Below are positions 18,199 to 25,692 of a stretch of DNA of 64,000 nt, piece after piece (position 1 is the first letter of the stretch; every line of letters starts with the position of its first letter). The position numbers and the translations under genes are program-made. This DNA is from Nonomuraea muscovyensis (GTDB lineage: Bacteria; Actinomycetota; Actinomycetes; Streptosporangiales; Streptosporangiaceae), in contig NZ_JACHJB010000005.1 in the NCBI RefSeq assembly GCF_014207745.1, positions 209,144 through 273,143 on the forward strand. Reading direction: 5' to 3'. A model generated the notes under the pieces. That model worked only from the letters and a program-made list of their open reading frames with translations. It was not told the origin of the DNA and ran no database searches.

Positions 18199-20313
18199 GT
18201 GAGGTGGGCGTTGCTGCTCCTGGTCGCGGCGCTGTGGGGGACACTGCCCACCACGGCGCAGGCCGCCGCCGACGTACAGGGCACGGCCGCCGGGCGGGTG
18301 GCGTTCATCGGCGTGCCCGGCCTGCACTGGGACGACCTCGACCCGCGCAGCACGCCCCACCTGTGGCGGCTGGCCGGCCAGAGCGGGCTCGGCTCCGTCT
18401 CGGTGAAGACCGTGGGCACCGTCGCCTGTCCGTACGACGGGTGGCTGACCGTCTCCGCCGGCGTCCGCTCCGCCTACGGCCACGGATGCGCCCTGCCGCC
18501 GGTGCCCGAGGCGCAGGGCTCGGGCGCCGTGGTGCCGGGCTTCAAGGACCTGCTCGCCCGGCGTGACGGCACCTACGTGGGCACGCTCGGCCAGGCGCTG
18601 CGCGACGCCGGTCAGTGCACCGCCGCCGTCGGCAGGGGAGCGGCGCTCGCGCTCGCCGACCGGACGGGCAAGGTGGACGTGTACGCGGCAGAGCCCGCCG
18701 CGCTGGCCGACTGGTCGCGCTGCCGGGTGCTGGCCGTCGACGTCGACGAGCTGATCAGCCCGTACGTGGCCGGCGGCAGCCTGCCCAAGGAGCCCGAACT
18801 GCTCACCCCCGAGCGGCGGCGCGAGGCGGTGCGCGCGGCCGACGCCGAGGTCGGCGAGGCGCTGGCCCGGATCCCGGCCGACGCCGAGGTGCTGCTGGCG
18901 GGGGTCGGCGACCACGGCAGCGTGCCGCACCTGCGGGTCGCCATGTGGAAGCGGGCCGACCTCGCCGGGGCGCTGCTGGGCACCACCTCGACCAGGCGCG
19001 AGGACATCTCGGTCCTGCCGGACCTCACCGCCACCGTGCTGACCTCGGCCGGCGTCACGGTCCCGCCGACCGTCATCGGTGTGCCGCCGGCACCCGGCCG
19101 GGTGCTGCCGCTGGAGGAGGCCGCCGCCCACCTGAGCCGCTCCGACCTGGCGGGCACCAGCGTCCGCTCCACGACCGGGCTGTTCTTCACCGGGTTCGCC
19201 GTCGTGCAGGTGGCCTTCTACTCTGTCGCCTACTTCCTGCTGTCGCGGCGCAGGCGGCCGCTCGCCGTCGGCGTGGCCGCGCTCGGCATCGCCTCGATCC
19301 CCGTCTCCACGTACCTGGTCAACCTGCTGCCGTGGCTGCACGCCGGGCAGCCGGTCGCGGCGCTCGTCGGCGGGGTGCTCGCGCTGGCGGGGCTGATCGT
19401 GCTGCTCGCCACGGCCGGGCCGTGGCGGCGCCACCCGCTCGGGCCGCCCGCGGTGGTCGCCGGGGTGACCGCGGCCACCCTCGTCGCCGACCTGCTCACC
19501 GGCACGACGTTGCAGTTCGACAGCCTGATGGGCTACACCGCGGTGGTCGGCGGGCGCTACTACGGGCTGGCCAACATCCCGTTCGCGCTGCTCGCCACGG
19601 CCGTGCTCATGGGCACCGCGATCGCCGCCGACCACCTGGTCCGAAACGGGCGCGCGAGGGTCGCGGTGGCCCTCGTCACGGGGCTCGGCGTGGCCGCCAT
19701 GCTGCTGGCCGGCTGGCCCGGCGTCGGCAGCGACTTCGGCGGCGTGATCGCGTTCGTGCCCGGCATCGCCGTCACGGCGCTGCTCGTGGCGGGCCGGAAG
19801 GTGTCGGTGCTGAAGCTCGGCGCGTTCTGCGTGCTGGGCGGCGTGGCGGTGTCGGTCATCGCGGTGCTCGACTTCCAGCGCCCGGCCGCCTCGCAGACGC
19901 ACCTGGGCAGGTTCGTCGGCCAGGTGATCGACGGCACGTTCCTGCCGATGATCGGCCGCAAGCTGGGCGCCATGCTCAACACCATGCTCTCGCCCAACCT
20001 CATGCCGATCGTCATCGTCGGCCTGGCGTTCCTCGTCTTCGCGCTGCTGCGGCCCGGCCAGGCGAGCGCGGGCCTGCTGCCGCAGGCGTTCGCTCGGGCG
20101 CCGATGCTGCGCGCCGGCCTCGTCGGGGCGCTGGTCAGCGGCGTGGTCGGCATGCTGGTGAACGACTCGGGCACCGCGGTGCTGTCGATGGCCGTGGCGC
20201 TGGCCGTCCCCCTGGTCCTGTACGCCGGGCTGCGGTCCGCGGACGAGCCGCGGGACCCCGGCGCGACCGCCGTGCCCGAGCGGCACGGCGACCCCGTCGC
20301 CGGGCAGGTGTAG
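18199..20313 (+). CDS. Polytopic membrane protein with alkaline-phosphatase-like extracytoplasmic domain
   Basis: The 704-aa protein starts with a signal peptide (about 1-25, cleavage after TTAQAAA). Residues about 30-315 form an extracytoplasmic domain whose opening (VAFIGVPGLHWDDLDPRSTPHLWRLA) and later segments (VACPYDGWLTVSAGVRSA, LLAGVGDHGSVPHLRVAM) recall alkaline-phosphatase-superfamily enzymes, without a full set of recognisable metal ligands. The C-terminal half holds about ten membrane helices (about 325-680) with conserved-looking loops YYGLANIPFALL, GSDFGGVIAFVPG and VNDSGTAVL. Such two-part proteins are conserved in actinobacteria without a tested function; a cell-envelope role is inferred. 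It converges with the DksA-like gene. Confidence 0.75.
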   Translation: MRWALLLLVAALWGTLPTTAQAAADVQGTAAGRVAFIGVPGLHWDDLDPRSTPHLWRLAGQSGLGSVSVKTVGTVACPYDGWLTVSAGVRSAYGHGCALPPVPEAQGSGAVVPGFKDLLARRDGTYVGTLGQALRDAGQCTAAVGRGAALALADRTGKVDVYAAEPAALADWSRCRVLAVDVDELISPYVAGGSLPKEPELLTPERRREAVRAADAEVGEALARIPADAEVLLAGVGDHGSVPHLRVAMWKRADLAGALLGTTSTRREDISVLPDLTATVLTSAGVTVPPTVIGVPPAPGRVLPLEEAAAHLSRSDLAGTSVRSTTGLFFTGFAVVQVAFYSVAYFLLSRRRRPLAVGVAALGIASIPVSTYLVNLLPWLHAGQPVAALVGGVLALAGLIVLLATAGPWRRHPLGPPAVVAGVTAATLVADLLTGTTLQFDSLMGYTAVVGGRYYGLANIPFALLATAVLMGTAIAADHLVRNGRARVAVALVTGLGVAAMLLAGWPGVGSDFGGVIAFVPGIAVTALLVAGRKVSVLKLGAFCVLGGVAVSVIAVLDFQRPAASQTHLGRFVGQVIDGTFLPMIGRKLGAMLNTMLSPNLMPIVIVGLAFLVFALLRPGQASAGLLPQAFARAPMLRAGLVGALVSGVVGMLVNDSGTAVLSMAVALAVPLVLYAGLRSADEPRDPGATAVPERHGDPVAGQV

Positions 20314-20314
20314 C

Positions 20315-20355
20315 GGGACGGCAGCGGGGGCGGCCGGTCGCCCCGCCGCCGTCCC
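20315..20355. terminator. Convergent terminator hairpin
   Basis: An 8-bp outer stem (GGGACGGC with GCCGTCCC, 20315-20322 and 20348-20355) encloses an inner GGGGCG/CGCCCC stem between two convergent genes. Confidence 0.55.
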
Positions 20356-20374
20356 CTCTGCCGTTCCAAGAGCG

Positions 20375-20716
20375 TCAGGCGGCCTCGTGCAGGCGCTGGC
20401 AGTCGATGCAGTAGCGGGCCAGCGGCCGGATCTTGAGCCGTTCGAAGGGGATGCCCGCGTCGCACTGGCCGCAGCGCCCGTAGGCGCCTTCGTCCAGCCG
20501 GTCGAGGGCCTGCTGCAACTCGGCGAGGGCGCGGTCGGCGGCGGTGATGGAGACGAGCAGCTCCTGCCAGGTGTCGTCCGCGCCGCGCGCGTCGCGCGAC
20601 GCGGCCTGCAGGCTGAGCAACTGCCTGCTGCGCCAGGCGAGCTGTTCCTCCAGCTCCTGGCGCAGGGCCTGGGTCTGCACGCTGCTGAGGTGGGTTCCGC
20701 CGGTGGTGCCGGTCAT
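20375..20716 (-). CDS. DksA/TraR-type zinc-finger protein
   Basis: The 113-aa protein has an N-terminal coiled-coil helix pair (about 10-70) and a C-terminal four-cysteine zinc finger, CGQC(N17)CIDC (about 83-106), the layout of the DksA/TraR family. DksA enters the RNA polymerase secondary channel and modulates initiation, often with ppGpp. The catalytic-looking DxxDxA tip of DksA is not obvious, so regulatory activity is inferred. The ATG after AAAGGACGC is preferred to a long upstream frame reaching 21178. Confidence 0.88.
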   Translation of the reverse strand: MTGTTGGTHLSSVQTQALRQELEEQLAWRSRQLLSLQAASRDARGADDTWQELLVSITAADRALAELQQALDRLDEGAYGRCGQCDAGIPFERLKIRPLARYCIDCQRLHEAA

Positions 20717-20841
20717 GCTGGAGCGTCCTTTCTGGACGGTGACGTCGCTGATCGAGCGGCGCGCGCGGGCACGGTGGAAAGAGCGCGGGGCGCGCGAGAA
20801 GTCCCGCCGGCGGACTGCCGCGGGCGGGAGAGAGGGAACTG

Positions 20842-21216
20842 CTAGATCAGCGGCGGGCTGCGCGAGCCCGCGGTCCGATGACCGAACTGCTGGGGGTCGC
20901 GCAGGCCGTCGGGTGCGTTGCCCCGCACGGGCCGCGGCGGGACGTGGCCGGCCGGCTCGCGGCGCGATCCCGGCCACAGGGACAGCACATGGTGCTCGCG
21001 GGCGCTCGACGCGGTCTGCGGCAGGGTGCTGGACAGGTGGGAGTCCCACGCGCCGGGCATCCAGGCGTCGCCGGCCACTGCGGCGCGCTGCGCGGTGCCG
21101 CCGTAGGGGGTGGGGGCGGAGCCGGCCAGCAGGAGGCAGAGCAGGACGAGGCCGAGCACGCCGGCGAACGCGAAGCACCTTCCCGGTGCCCGCTGCGCCC
21201 GTCCGTACCCCGTCAT
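20842..21216 (-). CDS. Hypothetical membrane-anchored or secreted small protein
   Basis: The frame encodes about 124 aa from ATG 21216. It has one hydrophobic segment near the N-terminus (CFAFAGVLGLVLLCLLLAGSA, about 14-34) followed by a polar, unstructured tail. It could be a signal anchor or a signal peptide cleaved after GSA. No family is recognised. The ribosome site is weak, and an upstream frame to 21285 exists. Divergent from the large phosphodiesterase gene. Confidence 0.45.
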   Translation of the reverse strand: MTGYGRAQRAPGRCFAFAGVLGLVLLCLLLAGSAPTPYGGTAQRAAVAGDAWMPGAWDSHLSSTLPQTASSAREHHVLSLWPGSRREPAGHVPPRPVRGNAPDGLRDPQQFGHRTAGSRSPPLI

Positions 21217-21353
21217 GAGGCCGACCATAGCCCAGCGGGCGGGAAAAGGCATGTGGGCGATGGTCGCCCCGGCGAGCCGCCCCACGCTTGAAGTTTTCTT
21301 TTAGTTCATTGCCAAGTCTTGAAAGTTATAGCCGTGAGCGATTGAGTTCGGTC

Positions 21354-24300
21354 GTGCAGACCCTCCGTTCCCTGGCCGGCTCCCTCGCCGGGGCCGCGCT
21401 CCTGTTAGGCGCCGTCGCCCCCGTGCAGGCCGACCCGAAGCCCCCCGCGGAGGACGCGCCCACCGCGTCGTCCTACCCGCCCCCGTCCACCCTCCTCACC
21501 GCCCCCCAGCCCGCCGGGACCGCCGGCGCGCACCTGGAGACCGCCAAGACGACCAGGCCCGTCGCGCCCGGCGTCTCCCTGACCTCCTTCGACCGCTACG
21601 ACGCGCTCGGCTGGTTGCGCGCCGACGCGGTCACCGCCGACCTCGGCAGCGCCAAGGCCGACTACGTGTTCTCGGGCGCGGTGTCGAAGACCGAGCCGCT
21701 GTCCGGCCCGGCCGGCCGCGCCCGCGCCGTCGCCGCCGTCAACGGCGACTTCTTCGACATCAACAACTCCGGCGCCGCCCAGGGCGTCGGCGTCCAGAAC
21801 GGCACGCTCATCCAGTCCCCGATCGCCGGCCACGACAAGGCCGTCGCGATCACCGGCGACGGCGTCGGGCGGGTGCTCACGATGTACTTCGAGGGCTCCG
21901 CCACCCCCGCCGGCGGCTCACCGATCACGCTCACCCAGTTCAACCAGCTCGTCCAGCGGGACGGGGTGGGCCTGTTCACGCCGCTGTGGGGCTCCCACAC
22001 GCGCGCCCGCGCCGTGGAGGGCGCCACGGCCGTCACCGAGGTCGAACTGGCCGGCGGCGTCGTCACCCAGGTACGCCAGGCGGCCGGCAGCGGCCCGATC
22101 CCGGCGGGCACCACCGTCCTGCTGGGCCGCGACGCCGGAGCGGCCGCCCTGGCCGGGCTCAAGCCCGGCGACCGGGTCGACGTCGCCTACCAGCCGAAGG
22201 CGTCCGACGGCCGCGAGGTCAAGGCGGCCGTCGGCGGCAACCACGTCCTCGTCAAGGACGGTGTCGTCCAGAACTCCGCCGACCCGGCCGCCCACCCGCG
22301 CACCGCGGTCGGCTTCTCCGCCGACGGCCGCACGATGCACCTGCTGACCGTGGACGGCCGCCAGGCCGACAGCCGCGGCGTCACCCTGAACGAGCTGGCC
22401 GCGATGATGGCCGAGCTGGGCGCCGCCAACGCGCTCAACCTCGACGGCGGCGGCTCCTCCACCATGCTCGCCCGCGAGCCCGGCCAGGCCGGCGTCCAGG
22501 TGGAGAACAGCCCCTCCGACGGTGGGGAACGGCACGTGCCCAACGGCCTCGCGCTGTTCGCCCCCGAGGGCAGCGGCAGGCTCAAGGGCTTCTGGCTGGA
22601 GACGGCCACGGACCCGGCCCGCGCCCCCGGCGCCGCTCCCGTCGCGGGCGGGCGGCCCGACCGGGTCTTCCCCGGGCTCACCCGGCGGCTGACCGCCGCC
22701 GGATACGACGAGACGTACGGCCCCGCCAAGGGCACCCCGATCTGGCGCTCGAGCCCGGCGGTGCACGGCGTGGTCCGCGGCGGCAGGTTCCACGCGCTCG
22801 TGCCCGGCCGGACGACGGTCACCGCCTCCCGCGGCGCCGCCAAGGGCACCCTGGACCTGACCGTGCTCCAGCCCCTCCAGCGGATCGGCACGACCACCGA
22901 CCGCGTCACCCTGCAGGGAGCGGACGGCACGGCCGCGTTCGGCGTGGTCGGCTACGACCGCAACGGCAACTCGGCTCCCATCGAGCCGGGCGACCTCACG
23001 CTGACCTACGACCGCGACCTGTTCGAGGTGACGCCGTCGGAGCACGGCTTCTTCACCGTCAAGGCCACGCGGGACAGCGGCTCCGGCCTGGTCACCGCCA
23101 AGGTCGGCGGCGCCGTCACCGCCGTGCCCGTCACGGTCGGGCTGCAGGACAGGCCGGTGGCCGACTTCGAGAACGCCGCGTCCTGGACGTTCGCCGCCGC
23201 CCGCGCGACCGGCTCGCTGTCGGCCGCGCCCGGCCAGAGCGGAGGCGGCCTCAAGCTCGCCTACGACTTCACCCAGTCCACCGCCACCCGCGCCGCGTAC
23301 GCCAGCCCGCCCCAGCAGATCGAGATCCCGGGACAGGCGCAGGCGTTCGGGATGTGGATCCACTCCAGCGGCAAGGGGGAGTGGCCCAGCCTGGAGTTCT
23401 ACGACGCGCTCGGCCAGTCGCAGATCCTGCGCGGGCCGTACCTGACGTGGACCGGCTGGAAGTACGTCGAGTTCACCGTGCCGGCGGGCGTCAACCACCC
23501 GCTCCGGCTGCGGCGCTTCTACGTCGCCGAGACGCGCGCCGACCAGAAGTACACGGGCGAGATCCTCATCGACGGGCTCGTGGCCAAGGTGCCGCCGCCC
23601 GTGTCGGTGCCGCCGGCGGCCAAGGTCGCCGACCCGGTCGTCAGGCCCGAGGTGGCGGCGATGCCGTGGCGGTTCGCCGTCATGTCGGACGCCCAGTTCG
23701 TCGCCCGCGACCCCGACAGCGACATCGTGCGCAACGCCCGCCGCACCCTGAGGGAGATCAAGGCCGCCGGGCCCGACTTCCTGCTCGTCAACGGCGACCT
23801 CGTGGACGAGGCGTCGCCCGCGGACTTCGCCCTGGCCAAGCGCATCCTGGACGAGGAACTCGGCGGGGAGCTGCCGTACCACTACGTGCCGGGCAACCAC
23901 GAGGTGATGGGCGGCAAGATCGACAACTTCCGGGCCGCGTTCGGTGACACGTACACCGCCTTCGATCACAAGGGCACCCGCTTCGTCACCCTCGACACCT
24001 CGCGCTTCACCCTGCGCGGCGGCGGGTTCGACCAGGTGGCGCTGCTGCGCGCCAAGCTCGACGCGGCCGCCGGCGACCGCGAGGTCGGCTCCGTCGTGGT
24101 CGTCTTCCACGTGCCGCCGCGTGACCCCACCCCGGGCAAGGGCAGCCAGCTCGGCGACCGGAAGGAGGCCGCGCTGGTCGAGAGCTGGCTCGCCGACTTC
24201 CAGCGGACGACCGGCAAGGGCGCCGCGCTCATCGGGGCACACGTCGGCACCTTCCACGCCTCGCGGGTGGACGCGGTGCCCGCCTTCGTCAACGGCAACT

Positions 24301-24761
24301 CCGGCAAGAACCCCGCCACGGCGCCGAACGACGGCGGCTTCACCGGCTGGTCGCTGTGGGGCGTCGACCCGGTCACCCCGCAGGAGGCCGAGCACGTCAG
24401 GCGCAACTGGTTCGCGGACGCGCCCGACTGGATCGGCGCCCAGGTCCGGCCGCACGTGGACGAGCTCACGCTGACCGCGCCGGCCACGCTCGCCGCCGGG
24501 GCCGCCGCGCCGGTCACGGCCGAGGTGCGGCAGGACTCCCGGACGGTGCCCGCCGCGTACCCGGTGTCGGTGTCCTGGTCCGGCTCGCCGAACCTGCACA
24601 TCGGCTCGCCGCGGACGGCCAAGCCCCGGCACGTGGCGGTGCTCGACCCGGCCACGGGCACCCTGACGGCCCGGCGCGAGGGGCAGGTGACGGTGGCCGT
24701 CACGGTCAACGGGGTGACCCGGCAGGCGGTCGTGGCGGTCACGGCCAAGGCGGCCGCCTGA
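21354..24761 (+). CDS. Secreted phosphodiester glycosidase / metallophosphoesterase fusion
   Basis: The protein (about 1135 aa) begins with a signal peptide ending near VAPVQADP. Domains in order: an NAGPA/DUF2233 phosphodiester-glycosidase domain (about 100-420; AAVNGDFFDINNSGAAQG, NALNLDGGGSSTML, RHVPNGLALF); Big-like beta-sandwich segments (about 440-600); a carbohydrate-binding-like jelly-roll (about 620-770); a calcineurin-like phosphoesterase (about 785-1035; MSDAQF, NGDLVDE, PGNHEVMGG, FHVPPRDP, GAHVGTFH); and a C-terminal Ig-like domain. The GTG start is uncertain because the ribosome site is weak; the frame is open from a TTG at 21288. A cell-wall glycan or teichoic-acid-like phosphodiester substrate is inferred. 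Confidence 0.87.
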   Translation: MQTLRSLAGSLAGAALLLGAVAPVQADPKPPAEDAPTASSYPPPSTLLTAPQPAGTAGAHLETAKTTRPVAPGVSLTSFDRYDALGWLRADAVTADLGSAKADYVFSGAVSKTEPLSGPAGRARAVAAVNGDFFDINNSGAAQGVGVQNGTLIQSPIAGHDKAVAITGDGVGRVLTMYFEGSATPAGGSPITLTQFNQLVQRDGVGLFTPLWGSHTRARAVEGATAVTEVELAGGVVTQVRQAAGSGPIPAGTTVLLGRDAGAAALAGLKPGDRVDVAYQPKASDGREVKAAVGGNHVLVKDGVVQNSADPAAHPRTAVGFSADGRTMHLLTVDGRQADSRGVTLNELAAMMAELGAANALNLDGGGSSTMLAREPGQAGVQVENSPSDGGERHVPNGLALFAPEGSGRLKGFWLETATDPARAPGAAPVAGGRPDRVFPGLTRRLTAAGYDETYGPAKGTPIWRSSPAVHGVVRGGRFHALVPGRTTVTASRGAAKGTLDLTVLQPLQRIGTTTDRVTLQGADGTAAFGVVGYDRNGNSAPIEPGDLTLTYDRDLFEVTPSEHGFFTVKATRDSGSGLVTAKVGGAVTAVPVTVGLQDRPVADFENAASWTFAAARATGSLSAAPGQSGGGLKLAYDFTQSTATRAAYASPPQQIEIPGQAQAFGMWIHSSGKGEWPSLEFYDALGQSQILRGPYLTWTGWKYVEFTVPAGVNHPLRLRRFYVAETRADQKYTGEILIDGLVAKVPPPVSVPPAAKVADPVVRPEVAAMPWRFAVMSDAQFVARDPDSDIVRNARRTLREIKAAGPDFLLVNGDLVDEASPADFALAKRILDEELGGELPYHYVPGNHEVMGGKIDNFRAAFGDTYTAFDHKGTRFVTLDTSRFTLRGGGFDQVALLRAKLDAAAGDREVGSVVVVFHVPPRDPTPGKGSQLGDRKEAALVESWLADFQRTTGKGAALIGAHVGTFHASRVDAVPAFVNGNSGKNPATAPNDGGFTGWSLWGVDPVTPQEAEHVRRNWFADAPDWIGAQVRPHVDELTLTAPATLAAGAAAPVTAEVRQDSRTVPAAYPVSVSWSGSPNLHIGSPRTAKPRHVAVLDPATGTLTARREGQVTVAVTVNGVTRQAVVAVTAKAAA

Positions 24762-24765
24762 CGTC

Positions 24766-24802
24766 CCGCCGCCCGGCCCGTCCCGTGCGGGCCGGGCGGC
24801 GG
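24766..24802 (+). terminator. Hairpin terminator
   Basis: A perfect 15-bp stem (24766-24780 with 24788-24802, arm CCGCCGCCCGGCCCG) with a 7-nt loop starts 5 nt after the fusion-gene stop codon. Confidence 0.82.
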
Positions 24803-24965
24803 ACTGCCCAGCTTGACGCCTTTTCTGCGTCCCTGCGGGCAAAAGTTGTGGTACACGCCTTTTGTGCCTTTTTGGGCTATTTGAAACTGATGTGTTCTCT
24901 ATGACCTCCGACACTGGAGAGGACCCGGGCGACGAGCCCGGGCCGCTCAGACTCAGGGGGACATC

Positions 24966-25580
24966 GTGAAACGCATGCTTCTCGCGGCGGCACTGGCGCT
25001 GACCGCCACCGTGGCCGGTAGTACCAGCGCCTCCGCCCTTTCCTCTCCGCCGCCCTCGCCCGAGGAGACCGCCACCGGCGAGATGACACCCTCGCCCGAC
25101 GGCGCCTCGCCGTCGCCCCAGGGCAGCCCGGTCGGCCCCGGATGCTCCACGCTCGAGGGAGCCCTGCCCGGCATCGCCGACAAGCCGGTCGCCAGCGCGC
25201 TCGCCGACGTTCCGGACCTGTCCTCGCTGGCCGAGGCGGTCAAGCAGGCCGGCCTGGCCGAGCAGCTGAACGAGGCCGACGACATCACCGTGTTCGCGCC
25301 GAGCAACGACGCGTTCGACGCGATCCCGCAGGACGCCAGGGACCGGGTCATGGCCGACAAGGAAGAGCTGACCCGGATCCTGACCTACCACGTCGTCGAG
25401 GGCCGCAAGGCGCCCGCCGACATGGAGGACATCACGCTCAAGACCCTGGAGGGCGGCGAGCTGACCGTGAAGGGCTCCGGCGAGGACCTCACGATCAACG
25501 ACGCCAAGGTGACCTGCGGGAACATCTCGACCGGCAACGCCACCGTCTACATCATCGACAAGGTCCTCATGCCTCAGTGA
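24966..25580 (+). CDS. Secreted fasciclin (FAS1) domain protein
   Basis: The 204-aa protein has a signal peptide (about 1-25, MKRMLLAAALALTATVAGSTSASA), a Ser/Pro/Thr-rich linker (about 26-60) and one FAS1 domain (about 70-204). H1 and H2 motifs are clear: ITVFAPSNDAFDAIP and the YH motif ILTYHVVEGRK, ending in NATVYIIDKVLMP. FAS1 domains mediate adhesion at the cell surface. The GTG follows GGGGGACATC. The AT-richer upstream 100 bp probably holds its promoter, and a very strong hairpin ends the unit. Confidence 0.92.
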   Translation: MKRMLLAAALALTATVAGSTSASALSSPPPSPEETATGEMTPSPDGASPSPQGSPVGPGCSTLEGALPGIADKPVASALADVPDLSSLAEAVKQAGLAEQLNEADDITVFAPSNDAFDAIPQDARDRVMADKEELTRILTYHVVEGRKAPADMEDITLKTLEGGELTVKGSGEDLTINDAKVTCGNISTGNATVYIIDKVLMPQ

Positions 25581-25602
25581 CGGCCTGGCCCCCCTCGGAC
25601 GA

Positions 25603-25644
25603 CGCTCGCCCGGGTGATCCGCTCACGGATCACCCGGGCGAGCG
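25603..25644 (+). terminator. Long perfect hairpin terminator
   Basis: A 19-bp perfect inverted repeat (25603-25621 with 25626-25644, core CTCGCCCGGGTGATCCG) with the 4-nt loop CTCA follows the fasciclin gene and is succeeded by a G-run. Confidence 0.85.
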
Positions 25645-25692
25645 GGGGGTCAGCGCCGGCGAGACGTCCCGACGTCGTAGGCTTCTGCGGCG

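Noticed and set aside
21918..25391. Open frame of over 1100 codons antisense to the phosphodiester glycosidase fusion
   Set aside because: Translation is Gly/Arg/Val-rich without domains, it crosses a strong terminator, and the + strand gene is unmistakable.
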